DNA from: DASQFY01 sp036397815
GTDB taxonomy: Bacteria; Chloroflexota; Limnocylindria; QHBO01
NCBI GenBank assembly: GCA_036397815.1
Contig: DASWIE010000101.1
Coordinates: 1 to 41,734, forward strand
Direction: 5' to 3'
Length of the DNA: 41,734 nucleotides
Part shown: positions 1-8,550 of the stretch, piece after piece
How the letters are laid out: the number at the start of each line of letters is the position of its first letter
How positions within the stretch are numbered: the first letter of the stretch is position 1
Position numbers and translations under genes: made by a program
Notes under the pieces: generated by a model
The model's database searches: none
The model's input: only the letters and a program-made list of their open reading frames with translations
Told to the model about the DNA's origin: nothing

Positions 1-621
1 CAGGTTGGCGGTCGGGAAGCCGAGCGATCGGCCGCGGAGATCGCCGACCACCACGGTTCCCTCGAGCCGGGGCGGATAGCCGAGGGTGCGCGCCAGGTCG
101 ACCTCGCCGGCCGCGATGGCCAGGCGGATGCGGGTCGACGAAATGACCTCGCCGGCTTCCAGCACGGGCTCGACCGTGACGACCTCAAAGCCACGCTCCG
201 TGCCGAGCTCCCGCATGCGCGCCACCGTGCCGCCTCGTCCGCGACCGAACGCGGCGTCGGGCGTCATGACCAGCGCCCGCAGCTCGACCGCAGGCGCGAG
301 CGCGGCGATGAACTCCTCGGCGCTGCGCTGGCGCAGCTCGTCGTCGAAGCGAACCGGCAGCGGCCAGGCCACGCCGCAGTCGCTCCGCACGCGATCGATC
401 ACCGTCGCCAGGGGCGTCAGCCTGGGTACCACGGTCCCGGGGCGCAGCACCTCGTCCGGATGGGGCTCGAAGATCAGGGCCGCGCTGGCGACGCCTCGTT
501 CGGCGGCCGCGCGAACCGTGGCCTGCAGCAGCGCAGCGTGGCCGCGATGCACGCCATCGAAGACGCCGAGCGTCAATGCCGCCGACCCGACCGTGGGCAG
601 GTCGCGGAGCGCGTACGTCAT
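1..621 (-). CDS. ribF: Bifunctional riboflavin kinase/FAD synthetase, 3' end outside window
   Basis: Converts riboflavin to FMN and FMN to FAD in the cytoplasm. The visible 207 residues are the N-terminal FAD synthetase (adenylyltransferase) domain: the nucleotide-binding motif GVFDGVHRGH lies at about residues 19-28 and the SSTRIR motif at about 158-163. Translation then runs into GRSLGFPTANL, the opening of the riboflavin kinase domain, which the window edge cuts off. The ATG at 621 overlaps the truB stop by 4 bases (ATGA), so the two are probably translationally coupled. The truB-ribF order at the end of a nusA-infB operon is common in bacteria. The truncation comes from the window edge, not from a mutation. 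Confidence 0.95.
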   Translation of the reverse strand, partial: MTYALRDLPTVGSAALTLGVFDGVHRGHAALLQATVRAAAERGVASAALIFEPHPDEVLRPGTVVPRLTPLATVIDRVRSDCGVAWPLPVRFDDELRQRSAEEFIAALAPAVELRALVMTPDAAFGRGRGGTVARMRELGTERGFEVVTVEPVLEAGEVISSTRIRLAIAAGEVDLARTLGYPPRLEGTVVVGDLRGRSLGFPTANL

Positions 622-1511
622 TCCGCACCCTGGGAGGAGAGCACCTTGTTGGGCTGCAGCAACCCCGCCCGCAGCGTTCCCACGCCAAGGAGCTCGTCGG
701 CGTCGAAGACCGCCATCCGGCCGTGCGGGCCGGGCTCAGGCTGGACCCGGACCGGCGAGCCGTGGCGGAAGCGATCGGCGTCGATGGCGTCGAGCTGGAC
801 CCGGGGCAGCGACAGCAGCCCGGCGATCGGCAGGATCGCCTCCTCCAGCCGACCGGCGTCGGCGAGCACCTCCAACCGCTCGGGGCTGAACGCGTCGTCG
901 ACCCGCAGCCCGGCGGCCTCAGTGCGCCGCAGGGCGCGGAGGTGGCCCCCGCAGCCGAGCCGCTCCCCCAGGTCGCGGGCGATCGAGCGGACGTAGGTCC
1001 CCGGCCCGCAGCGTATGTCGATGCGCAGGTCGAGCCACCCGTCGCCCGCATCGCTGCCGAGCAGCTCGACCGCGTCGACGGTCACCGTGCGCGGCGGCAG
1101 GTCGAGCGGCTCGCCGGCCCGCGCGGCGCGGTGCGCGACGCGCCCCGCCTGCTTGCGCGCGGAATAGGCCGGCGGACGCTGCTCGAAGGTGCCGACCAGG
1201 CGCGCCAGCTCCGCAGCCACCCCGTCGAGTGACGGGAGCGGCGCGGCGCTCGGCTCCAGCGGGCCCTGCGCGTCGTCGGTCGCCGAGCGGATGCCCAGCC
1301 TGATCACGGCGTCGTAGCGCTTGCGGCCGCCGGTCAGCTCCTCGCTGAAGCGGGTCGCGGCGCCCACCAGGATCGGCAGCACGCCGGAGGCGAGCGGGTC
1401 GAGCGTGCCGGCGTGGCCGATCCGGCGCGTGCCGGTCAGGCGGCGCAGCAGGCCGACCATGTCGTGCGAGGTCGGGCCGACCGGCTTGTCGAGGTTAACG
1501 ACCCCGAGCAT
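618..1511 (-). CDS. truB: tRNA pseudouridine(55) synthase
   Basis: Makes pseudouridine 55 in the T-loop of tRNAs. The protein is 297 aa. It begins with the family N-terminus LGVVNLDKPVGPTSHD, and the catalytic motif GHAGTLDPLASG contains the nucleophile Asp at about residue 38. The C-terminal part looks like the usual small TruB C-terminal RNA-binding domain. I chose the ATG at 1511 because conserved sequence starts there; a longer reading frame reaching 1610 adds only low-complexity residues that overlap nrnA. The chosen start overlaps the nrnA 3' end by 17 bases, and the stop overlaps the ribF start. Confidence 0.95.
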   Translation of the reverse strand: MLGVVNLDKPVGPTSHDMVGLLRRLTGTRRIGHAGTLDPLASGVLPILVGAATRFSEELTGGRKRYDAVIRLGIRSATDDAQGPLEPSAAPLPSLDGVAAELARLVGTFEQRPPAYSARKQAGRVAHRAARAGEPLDLPPRTVTVDAVELLGSDAGDGWLDLRIDIRCGPGTYVRSIARDLGERLGCGGHLRALRRTEAAGLRVDDAFSPERLEVLADAGRLEEAILPIAGLLSLPRVQLDAIDADRFRHGSPVRVQPEPGPHGRMAVFDADELLGVGTLRAGLLQPNKVLSSQGAE

Positions 1512-2472
1512 CGGCCCGGGTGAGCTCGCGCTCGCACTCCGCCAGGACGAGGTCGCGGGCGGCATCGATGCCGACGTTCGGCGTGCAGCCGGCCGCCCGG
1601 ACGTGGCCACCGCCGCCGAAGGCCGAGGTGATCGCCACCGCGTCGGCGCGCTCGGTGGTGCGCACGCTGACCCGCGTGCTCGTCGCGTCCACCTCCTTGA
1701 ACAGGACGGTGACGTCGGCGTCCTTGCTCGACGCCAGCAGATCGATGAACCCCTCCGAGGCGGTCGGCTGCTCGCCGGTGGCGGCCAGCATCTCGTTGGT
1801 CATCGAGGAATACACGATTCGCCCGTCGCAGCGCTGGGCGATGCCGGCCAGCATCAGCCCCCAGAGGGCCAGCGTGCTGAACGGCCGATCCGCGTAGACC
1901 ATGCGGTTGATGCTCGACAGCGGGGCCCCGGCCTCCACCAGCTGCGCCGCCACCCGCAACGTGCGGGGCGTGGCGTTCGGATGCGCGAAGGTGTGGGTGT
2001 CCTGCACGATCCCGGTCAGCAGCAGCGTGGCCAGCTCGGCATCCAGCGGCACGCCGAGCTCCGGCAGCAGCAGGGCGACCAGCTCACAGGTCGCCGCAGC
2101 CTCGCTGTCCACCAGCTGCGCGGCGCCGAAGCCGGGGTTCGAGACGTGATGGTCGATGTTGACGATCCGAGCCCTGGCCAGCCAATCGGCGTGCTCGATC
2201 GCGATGCTGCCGGTCCGGGACAGCTCGGCGGAGTCGACGACGATCGCGACGTCCGGCTCCAGCTGCGGCGCGCTCCGGACCCGCCCGATGCCAGGCAGGA
2301 AGGCCAGGGAGGGAGGGGGCGGATCGGCGCACACGACCTCGGCGAACTTGCCCAGCCGCTCGGCGGCGAGCGCCAGCGCGATCCCGGCGCCAAGCGTGTC
2401 GCCGTCCGGATTCTCGTGGCAGATGGTCGTCACCCGGCTGGCGCCCCGGATCAGGTCGACGACCTCCCTCAC
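1495..2472 (-). CDS. nrnA: DHH-family phosphoesterase (nanoRNase / pAp phosphatase)
   Basis: 325 aa member of the DHH/DHHA1 family, of the NrnA type that degrades 2-5 nt RNAs and dephosphorylates pAp. Metal-binding motifs are intact: HENPDGD at residues 19-25, an Asp in IVVDSAE at about 80, and the NIDHHVSN signature at about 105-112. The DHHA1 domain carries GGGGHVRAAG at about 286-295. The GTG start at 2472 overlaps the rbfA stop by 4 bases (GTGA). Its place between rbfA and truB is the usual one. The exact substrate balance (nanoRNA versus pAp) cannot be read from sequence. Confidence 0.92.
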   Translation of the reverse strand: MREVVDLIRGASRVTTICHENPDGDTLGAGIALALAAERLGKFAEVVCADPPPPSLAFLPGIGRVRSAPQLEPDVAIVVDSAELSRTGSIAIEHADWLARARIVNIDHHVSNPGFGAAQLVDSEAAATCELVALLLPELGVPLDAELATLLLTGIVQDTHTFAHPNATPRTLRVAAQLVEAGAPLSSINRMVYADRPFSTLALWGLMLAGIAQRCDGRIVYSSMTNEMLAATGEQPTASEGFIDLLASSKDADVTVLFKEVDATSTRVSVRTTERADAVAITSAFGGGGHVRAAGCTPNVGIDAARDLVLAECERELTRADARGR

Positions 2473-2837
2473 CCGTCGTCCCTGGGGTGACCGGCCTGAC
2501 CTTCCTCCAGATCGCGAAGCAGCCGCAGCACGCGGTCCCCGCTCTCGATGGACTCGTCGCGCCGCAGGCTCAGCTCGGGAACCTTCCGGATGGAGAGTCG
2601 CTCCCCGAGCCGGCGCCGCAGCCAGGGCGTAGCGTCATGGAGCGCGGACATGCTGCGTGCCTGCTCCTCATCGGTCCCCAACACGCTAACCCAGACCCGG
2701 GCGTGGCCCAGGTCCCGCGCGGTCTCCACCCGGGTGACCGTGGCGAAGCCGACCCGTGGGTCCTGCATCTCGCGCTGCAGAAGGTCCATGAGCTCCTGCC
2801 TGATCTGGCTGTCGAGGCGGTCCGTCCGCTGGCTCAT
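2469..2837 (-). CDS. rbfA: 30S ribosome-binding factor RbfA
   Basis: 122 aa, normal family length. RbfA is a KH-like protein that binds the 30S subunit during late 16S rRNA maturation and cold adaptation. The RbfA features are the N-terminal RTDRLDSQIRQELMDLL helix, DPRVGFATVTRVE in the first strands, and the RVWVSVLG strand. It starts 7 bases after the infB stop and ends in a 4-base overlap with nrnA, as expected for an infB-rbfA-nrnA-truB transcript. Confidence 0.94.
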   Translation of the reverse strand: MSQRTDRLDSQIRQELMDLLQREMQDPRVGFATVTRVETARDLGHARVWVSVLGTDEEQARSMSALHDATPWLRRRLGERLSIRKVPELSLRRDESIESGDRVLRLLRDLEEGQAGHPRDDG

Positions 2838-2844
2838 CGGCCGC

Positions 2845-4755
2845 TCAGGAGCCCTCGGCCACCATCTGGTAGCACTCGATCACGTCGCCCTCGGCGATGT
2901 CGTCGATCGACAGGCCGATGCCGCACTCGAAGCCGGTGGCCACCTCGCGGACGTCGTCCTTGAAGCGCTTGAGCGACTCGATCCGTCCCTCGGCCTGCAG
3001 CTTGCCGGCCCGGAAGAGGCGAACCTGGCCGCCCCGCACGATGCGGCCGTCGGTCACGTATGAGCCGGCCACGTTGCCGGCCCTGCCGGCCTTGATCACC
3101 ATCCGCACCTCGGCGTGGCCCTCGACCTGCTCGACCAGCTTGGGAGCGAGCATGCCCTGCAGCGCAGCGCCGACGTCATCGGTCAGCTTGTAGATGACGT
3201 CGTAGATCCGCACGTCCACGCCGGAGGCGTCGACCTGGCGCTGCGCGCCGGGGTCGAGCTTGGTGTTGAAGCCGATGACCACCGCGTCCGAGGCCGATGC
3301 CAGCAGCACGTCTGACTCGTTGATGTCGCCAGCGCCCTCGCGCAGGATCGTGATCCGCACCTCGCTCGTGTTCAGCCGCTCGAGGGCGTGCCGGATCGCT
3401 CCAAGCGAGCCCTGGACGTCGGTCTTCAGCACGACCCGCAGCTCCTTGAGCTCCGAGGCCTGGATCTGGGCGGAGATGTCCTCCAGGCTGAAGGCAACCT
3501 TGCCGTCGCCTCCCGACGCTGTGCCGGCGGCCGCCTCCGCCATGTCGCGGGCGGCCTTCTCGTCGGCTACCACGCGCAGGATGTCGCCCGCCTCCGGCAG
3601 CTCCTGGAGCCCAATGATCTCGACCGCCGTCGCGGGCTCCGCCGCCTTCACGCGCTTGCCGGCCGCGTTCTGGAGCGCCCGGGCGCGGCCGTGGGTGCGT
3701 CCCACCGCCACGATGTCGCCGACGCGCAGCGTGCCGGTCTGCACCAGCACGGTCGCCACGTTGCCGCGCCCCTTCTCGACCTTCGACTCCACGATGGTGC
3801 CAACGGCGGGACGCTTCGGGTTCGCCTTGAGGTCCTGCAGGTCGGCGACCAGCAGGACCATCTCGAGCAGGTCGTCCAGCCCGGTCTTCTGCTTGGCCGA
3901 GACCGGAACGGCGATCACGTCGCCGCCGAACTCCTCGATCAGGACCCCGTTTTCGGCCAGCTCCTGCTTGACCCGATCCGGGTTGGCGTCCGGCTTGTCG
4001 ATCTTGTTGATGGCCACGATCATCGGCACCCGCGCCGCGCGGACGTGGTCGATCGCCTCTTTGGTCTGGGGCATCACCCCGTCGTCGGCGGCGACGACGA
4101 TGATCGCGATGTCGGTCACCTGCGCGCCGCGCGCCCGCATGGCGGTAAAGGCCTCGTGGCCGGGCGTGTCGAGGAAGACGATCCGCTTGTCGTTGTGCTC
4201 GACCTCCGAGGCGCCGATGTGCTGGGTGATCCCACCCCGCTCCCCCGCCGCGACGGAGGTGCTGCGCACCGCATCCAGCAGGCTCGTCTTGCCGTGGTCG
4301 ACGTGGCCCATGATCGTCACGATCGGGGCCCGCGTGACAAGGTCGGCCGGATCGTCCTCGCTGAAGAGGACGGGCTTGCCGCTGCCGTCCGCCTCGGTGC
4401 CGGGGGCCACGATCGCCTGGGGAGCCGCGCCCTCGGCAGCCGCACGCTCGGCGGCGCCGCGCTCGACCGTCTCGAAGCCGAGCTCGCCCGCCACCAGGGC
4501 GGCGGTGTCGAAGTCGATCGACTGGTTGATGGTGGCGAAGATGCCGTTCCGGATCAGCTCCTTGATGATGTCGGCGTGGCTGATCGCCAGCAGATCGGAA
4601 AGGTCGGTCACGCTGATCGAGGAGGGCAGCTCGACGGCGCCCGCCGGACGCACCGGCATGGTGGGCGCTTCGGCGACCGCGGCGCCACCGGCGGCCCCGG
4701 TTCGCTTGCGCTGCGGGCGCGGCCCGCGGCGCGGCTGGTATCTACGTGGCGGCAT
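2845..4755 (-). CDS. infB: Translation initiation factor IF-2
   Basis: GTPase that delivers initiator fMet-tRNA to the 30S subunit and promotes subunit joining. At 636 aa it is the short form with a reduced N-terminus. A basic first 20 residues is followed by one IF2N-type domain (about 45-95) and then the G domain: G1 GHVDHGKT 150-157, G3 DTPGH 196-200, G4 NKID 250-253. Domains II-IV follow to the end. The ATG at 4755 overlaps the ylxR 3' end by 14 bases. The short N-terminus resembles Thermus and Chloroflexota IF-2 rather than the long forms of Actinomycetota or Gammaproteobacteria. Confidence 0.97.
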   Translation of the reverse strand: MPPRRYQPRRGPRPQRKRTGAAGGAAVAEAPTMPVRPAGAVELPSSISVTDLSDLLAISHADIIKELIRNGIFATINQSIDFDTAALVAGELGFETVERGAAERAAAEGAAPQAIVAPGTEADGSGKPVLFSEDDPADLVTRAPIVTIMGHVDHGKTSLLDAVRSTSVAAGERGGITQHIGASEVEHNDKRIVFLDTPGHEAFTAMRARGAQVTDIAIIVVAADDGVMPQTKEAIDHVRAARVPMIVAINKIDKPDANPDRVKQELAENGVLIEEFGGDVIAVPVSAKQKTGLDDLLEMVLLVADLQDLKANPKRPAVGTIVESKVEKGRGNVATVLVQTGTLRVGDIVAVGRTHGRARALQNAAGKRVKAAEPATAVEIIGLQELPEAGDILRVVADEKAARDMAEAAAGTASGGDGKVAFSLEDISAQIQASELKELRVVLKTDVQGSLGAIRHALERLNTSEVRITILREGAGDINESDVLLASASDAVVIGFNTKLDPGAQRQVDASGVDVRIYDVIYKLTDDVGAALQGMLAPKLVEQVEGHAEVRMVIKAGRAGNVAGSYVTDGRIVRGGQVRLFRAGKLQAEGRIESLKRFKDDVREVATGFECGIGLSIDDIAEGDVIECYQMVAEGS

Positions 4756-5014
4756 CGTTCACCTCGAGCAGGAGCGCTCCGGGCTCGGTGGCCGCACCGA
4801 GCGCTCGCGTGACTGCCTCGGCCAGACGCCTCGGCTCCCGGCAGGCAGGATCATCACAGACGTATGTTCCCCGCCCGGCAGCCTTGCCGGACGGGTCGAT
4901 CGCGACCGATCCGTCGGCGCTGCGCACGACGCGCGTCATCGACCGCTTGGCGCGAACCTGGCGGCAGGCTGCGCAGGTTCGCATCGGGACATGGTCAGGT
5001 CGTCGCTTCGGCAT
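4742..5014 (-). CDS. ylxR: YlxR family RNA-binding protein (RnpM)
   Basis: 90 aa protein of the YlxR/DUF448 family, which in Bacillus has been linked to RNase P modulation. The diagnostic N-terminus MRTCAACRQVRAKRSM (residues 11-26), the middle GKAAGRGTYVC and a late Cys in CDDPACRE are all present. It sits between nusA and infB with overlaps of 20 and 14 bases, its near-universal location. Function beyond RNA binding is inferred from the family. Confidence 0.93.
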   Translation of the reverse strand: MPKRRPDHVPMRTCAACRQVRAKRSMTRVVRSADGSVAIDPSGKAAGRGTYVCDDPACREPRRLAEAVTRALGAATEPGALLLEVNDAAT

Positions 5015-6128
5015 CGGCCGGCGCCTCCTGGGATGACTCCGCGTCGCCCTCCGAGCCGTCGTGGGCGGCGGCCGCGGTGGCGACTCCCGCGTCCGAGCGG
5101 ATGTCGATGCGCCAGCCCGTCAGCTTGGCGGCGAGGCGCGCGTTCTGCCCCTCCTTGCCGATCGCCAGCGAGAGCTGGCGCTCGGGCACCACCACGTTGG
5201 CGATCTTGTGCTCCTCGTCGATCCGGACGTTCAGCACCTCGGCCGGCGAGAGCGCCTCCGCCACGTACTGCGCGGGGTCCTCGTGCCAGAGCACGATGTC
5301 GACCTTCTCGCCGTTCAGCTCGGCGACGATGGCCTGGATCCGAGCTCCGCGCTGGCCGACCGCGGCGCCCTTGGCGTCGACGCCCGGCTGCCGGCTCTCC
5401 ACCGAGACCTTGGACCGGCTGCCCGCCTCGCGGGCGATGCCCCGGATCACGACCGTGCCGTTGTAGATCTCGGGAATCTCCATCTCCATCAGGCGCCGCA
5501 GGAAGCCACGGTGTGTGCGGCTCACGACCAGCACCGGCCCGCGCGTGGTGCGGCGCACCTCGAGCACGTAGACCTTCAGGTGCTGACCGATGCGATAGTG
5601 CTCTCCGGGCAGCTGCTCGCTGACCGCGAGCACCGCCTCGACGCCCTTCCCCATGTCGAGCACGACCGCCTGATCGGTGGTCCGGTGCACGACCCCGGTC
5701 ATGATCTCGCCCTCGCGGGAGGCGTACTGCGAGTACACGACGTCGCGCTCCGCCTCGCGGAGCCGCTGGCGATACACCTGGCCGGCGGTCTGGGCCGCGA
5801 TCCGGCCGAGCTGCGCCTGGGTCACGTTCTCGGGAACGCGCACCTTCGCCCCGACGCCGGTGGTGGGATCGATCTTCTGCGCCTCGGCGACGAGCATCTG
5901 GAGCTCTGGATCCTCCACCGCGTCGGGCGTGGCCACCACCTCGTACTCGCGGTAGACGCTGATCTGTCCCGTCTCCGGATCGACCCGCACGACGACGTTC
6001 TCGGGCGCATCGGCATTGCGTCGGTAGGCCGATTCGATCGCCTGCTCCAGGGTCTGGATGAGGATCTCCTGCGGTACGCCCTTCTCGGCGTTCAACTGGA
6101 GCAAAGCTCCGATGAAGTCTCGATTCAC
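4995..6128 (-). CDS. nusA: Transcription termination/antitermination factor NusA
   Basis: Binds RNA polymerase and nascent RNA, modulating pausing, intrinsic termination and antitermination. At 377 aa it has the standard architecture: an N-terminal RNAP-binding domain (1-125), an S1 domain (about 135-200), and KH1 and KH2 (about 215-345; GQRGARIQAI and IGKEGQNARLAAKL are the GxxG cores). An acidic Ala/Ser/Glu tail follows. The GTG start at 6128 is supported by GAGG seven bases upstream and the usual MNRDFIGALLQL beginning. rimP, which normally precedes nusA, is not here. The gene has its own promoter and a terminator-like leader structure. Confidence 0.96.
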   Translation of the reverse strand: MNRDFIGALLQLNAEKGVPQEILIQTLEQAIESAYRRNADAPENVVVRVDPETGQISVYREYEVVATPDAVEDPELQMLVAEAQKIDPTTGVGAKVRVPENVTQAQLGRIAAQTAGQVYRQRLREAERDVVYSQYASREGEIMTGVVHRTTDQAVVLDMGKGVEAVLAVSEQLPGEHYRIGQHLKVYVLEVRRTTRGPVLVVSRTHRGFLRRLMEMEIPEIYNGTVVIRGIAREAGSRSKVSVESRQPGVDAKGAAVGQRGARIQAIVAELNGEKVDIVLWHEDPAQYVAEALSPAEVLNVRIDEEHKIANVVVPERQLSLAIGKEGQNARLAAKLTGWRIDIRSDAGVATAAAAHDGSEGDAESSQEAPADAEATT

Positions 6129-6151
6129 GTCCGCACCTCACGCCCCGGGGG

Positions 6152-6186
6152 AAACAAAAACGTGGGACTGGCGAACCGACCCACGT
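6152..6186 (-). terminator. Intrinsic terminator in the nusA leader (candidate attenuator)
   Basis: Read on the minus strand, a perfect 7-bp stem ACGTGGG/CCCACGT (6186-6180 with 6166-6160) encloses a 13-nt loop. It is followed at once by TTTTTGTTT, the textbook form of a Rho-independent terminator. It lies between the nusA promoter and the nusA start codon, about 25 bases before the gene. Upstream CCGACC (6226-6221) and GGCG (6236-6233) can pair with GGTCGG (6181-6176) and CGCC (6173-6170). That alternative fold would open the terminator. It is the only U-tract terminator I found in the window. Confidence 0.75.
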
Positions 6187-6240
6187 CTACTCAGCTCAGT
6201 ATCGATTTGGTCCGCTCAACGGTCGGCGAAACCGCCCCGG

Positions 6241-6246
6241 AGTATA
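6241..6246 (-). promoter_or_regulatory. nusA operon promoter, -10 element TATACT
   Basis: Minus-strand TGC-TATACT is an extended -10 (TGn) element about 110 bases before the nusA start. The -35 is weak: TGGCGG at 17-bp spacing or CTGGCG at 18. Transcription would start near 6234, at the first arm of the leader's alternative pairing. The same word recurs before rpsB, rplS and acpP. Confidence 0.65.
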
Positions 6247-6274
6247 GCAGTCAGCCCCCAAACCCGCCAGCCGG

Positions 6275-7402
6275 CTATCCCTCGATGAGGCGCTGCACGT
6301 CCTGGATCGAGATCAGGATGACGAGCACGATGAGGACCATGAAGCCAGTCAGATAGATGAGCGCCTCGCGCTCGGCGGGGAGTCGGCGGCGGCGGAGCGA
6401 CTCGATCAGGACGACCGCGATCCGGCCTCCATCGAGCGGCGGGAACGGGAGCACGTTCAGCACGGCCAGGTTGACCGACAGGATGCCCATGAACAGCAGC
6501 TGGCTGACCAGCGGCGCCTGCAGGACCTTCCCCGTTTCCTCGGCAATTCCGATCGGGCCGACCGCGGTGCCGGCGTTCGGATTCAGGCCGAGGAGCCCGC
6601 CGACCGCCTCGGCGAGACCGCCCGGGATGCGCCAGGCGAGGTAGCCCGCCTCGGCGAAGCCCGTCGTCACGGCCTCGATCGGGCCGCTCACCTGTGAGGG
6701 CACTTCCACGATCCGAGCGGGCTCGTAGGTGAAGCCGATGGGTCCCAGCCCGCGCGCCTCCATCTCCGGCGTCAGCTCCCGCGGGACGACGTCGACCGAC
6801 AGCAGCTCGCCCTCGCGCTCGATCCCGAGCGTCACCTCGCTGCCGGCCCGGGAGCGGACGTACGCGGTCAGGTCGCGCGAGATATCGAAGGTTCGGCCAT
6901 CGGCCGCCACGATGATGTCGCCAGTCTGGAGGCCCGCATCCTCGGCCGGGCTGCCGACCTGCACCTCGGTGATGGTCAACGGGCCGCGGCCCTGCGGCAC
7001 CGGCAGGCTGAAGGCGGCTGCGAACAGGACGCCGGCCAGGATGAAGTTCATCGCCACCCCCGCCAGCAGCACGAGGAGGCGCACCCAGACCGGCTTGCGA
7101 TTGAAGGCGCCAGCCATGGCCTTGTCGATGGCCGCCTCAGACAGGCCGCGCTCACGCATCTTCTCGGCCTCGATGTCGCCGTCCTCGCCGAGCATCTTCA
7201 CGAAGCCGCCGAGCGGGATCCAGTTGATCGAGTAGCGGGTGCCGCGCCAGATCACCGATCCGATGCGCGGTGGGAAGCCGATCCCGAACTCCTGGACGGT
7301 GATGCCGGCGCGCTTGGCAACGATGAAGTGGCCGACCTCATGAACGAGCACCAGCACCACCAGCACGGCCAGGAAGGCTGCGATCGTGCCGAGCACGTCC
7401 AT
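6275..7402 (-). CDS. rseP: RIP site-2 metalloprotease (RseP/RasP type)
   Basis: Intramembrane zinc protease that cleaves membrane-embedded anti-sigma factors or signal peptide remnants. At 375 aa it has an N-terminal membrane segment carrying the zinc motif HEVGH (residues 21-25) and a PDZ domain (about 120-195). A later membrane segment has NVLPFPPLDGG (about 315-325), supplying the third zinc ligand. A final hydrophobic helix closes the protein. The ATG at 7402 overlaps the dxr stop by one base. It follows cdsA and dxr as in many bacteria; the usual downstream ispG/proS are missing. Its substrate is unknown. Confidence 0.94.
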   Translation of the reverse strand: MDVLGTIAAFLAVLVVLVLVHEVGHFIVAKRAGITVQEFGIGFPPRIGSVIWRGTRYSINWIPLGGFVKMLGEDGDIEAEKMRERGLSEAAIDKAMAGAFNRKPVWVRLLVLLAGVAMNFILAGVLFAAAFSLPVPQGRGPLTITEVQVGSPAEDAGLQTGDIIVAADGRTFDISRDLTAYVRSRAGSEVTLGIEREGELLSVDVVPRELTPEMEARGLGPIGFTYEPARIVEVPSQVSGPIEAVTTGFAEAGYLAWRIPGGLAEAVGGLLGLNPNAGTAVGPIGIAEETGKVLQAPLVSQLLFMGILSVNLAVLNVLPFPPLDGGRIAVVLIESLRRRRLPAEREALIYLTGFMVLIVLVILISIQDVQRLIEG

Positions 7403-8550
7403 CAGGCCGCTCCTCCGAGACCCAGCTCGGCGGAGAGCGCGGCCCGCACCTCGGCATCCAGCGCGGCGATGCCGTCGAGATCCGGCTCAGCCGTGGTGCC
7501 CCAGCGAGTGACCGCCTGATCGATCGTCGTCGCGATGTTTCCGAAGCCGATGGCGCCGCCCAGGAAGCCGGCGACCGCCACCTCGTCAGCCGCGTTCAGG
7601 ATCGTGCCCCGGTTCCCGCCTTCCTCAGCCGCCGCGCGCACGGTGACGTAGCCCGGAAAGAGCGCCTGGTCGAGTGGCAGGAACTGCAGGTCGCCCCACG
7701 CCTCGGGCGCCGCGACCCGCGCGGGCGACGGCAGGCGCTCCGGAAAGGTGAGGGCGTACTGGATCGGGAGGCGCATGTCGGGAACCCCGAGCTGGGCCTT
7801 GTAGGAGCCGTCGGTGAACTCGACCAGCGAGTGCACGACGCTCTGGGGGTGGATCACCGCATCAATCCTACTGTACGGAAGTCGGTACAACCATTTCGCC
7901 TCGATCACCTCAAACGCCTTGTTCACCAGCGTGGCCGAGTCGATCGTGATCTTCGGCCCCATCCGCCAGGTCGGGTGCGCGAGTGCCTCGTCGGGACGGA
8001 CCCCGGCGAGCTCGCTCAGAGGTCGATCGCGAAACGGGCCGCCCGACGCGGTGAGGACCAGACGCGCCACCTCGTCAAGCCGTTCCCCGAGCAGGCATTG
8101 CCAGATGGCGGAGTGCTCACTGTCGACCGGCCGCAGGCGGTCGAGCGGGTCGCCACCCAGCTTGTCGAGCAGTGCGGCGACGAGGTGGCCGCCGGTGACC
8201 AGCGTCTCCTTGTTGGCCAACGCCACTCGCCGGCCGGCGCGCAGCGCCGCGAGGACGGCGGGCAGCGCGGTCATCCCGGTGGTGGCCACCACCACCATCT
8301 CGACGCCGTCGGCGGTCGCGAGCTCCTCGAGCCCACCGCCTGCCCAGCGCTCGTGTGGCACGCCATCAGGCCGGCTGTCGGCGCTCCACGCTCGGGCCTC
8401 CGGCCAGTCGGCCAGCTGCGCGCGGAATTCGGGCGTCGCCCGACCGGCCGCGATCCCCAGCAGCCGGAACCGATCCGGATTCGCGGCCAGGACCTCGAGC
8501 GTCTGGCGACCGATCGAGCCGGTCGACCCCAGCAGGGCGATCCCGGTCAC
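7402..8550 (-). CDS. dxr: 1-deoxy-D-xylulose 5-phosphate reductoisomerase
   Basis: Second enzyme of the MEP isoprenoid pathway: DXP to 2-C-methylerythritol 4-phosphate with NADPH and a divalent metal. The protein is 382 aa. The NADPH loop GSTGSIGRQTL starts near residue 7. Later come the metal-binding PVDSEHSAIWQCL, the active-site stretches TASGGPFRD and HPTWRMGPKITIDSATLVNK, and HPQSVVHSLVEFTDGS. I chose the GTG at 8550 because it overlaps the cdsA stop (GTGA) and puts the glycine-rich loop at the normal place. The reading frame stays open well upstream inside cdsA, but that part is not protein-like. Dxr feeds precursors to the neighbouring UppS. Confidence 0.95.
   Translation of the reverse strand: MTGIALLGSTGSIGRQTLEVLAANPDRFRLLGIAAGRATPEFRAQLADWPEARAWSADSRPDGVPHERWAGGGLEELATADGVEMVVVATTGMTALPAVLAALRAGRRVALANKETLVTGGHLVAALLDKLGGDPLDRLRPVDSEHSAIWQCLLGERLDEVARLVLTASGGPFRDRPLSELAGVRPDEALAHPTWRMGPKITIDSATLVNKAFEVIEAKWLYRLPYSRIDAVIHPQSVVHSLVEFTDGSYKAQLGVPDMRLPIQYALTFPERLPSPARVAAPEAWGDLQFLPLDQALFPGYVTVRAAAEEGGNRGTILNAADEVAVAGFLGGAIGFGNIATTIDQAVTRWGTTAEPDLDGIAALDAEVRAALSAELGLGGAA

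Noticed and set aside
3260..5623. A 787-codon open frame on the plus strand opposite infB, ylxR and nusA
   Set aside because: Low-complexity Ala/Ser/Arg translation antisense to three well-supported genes.
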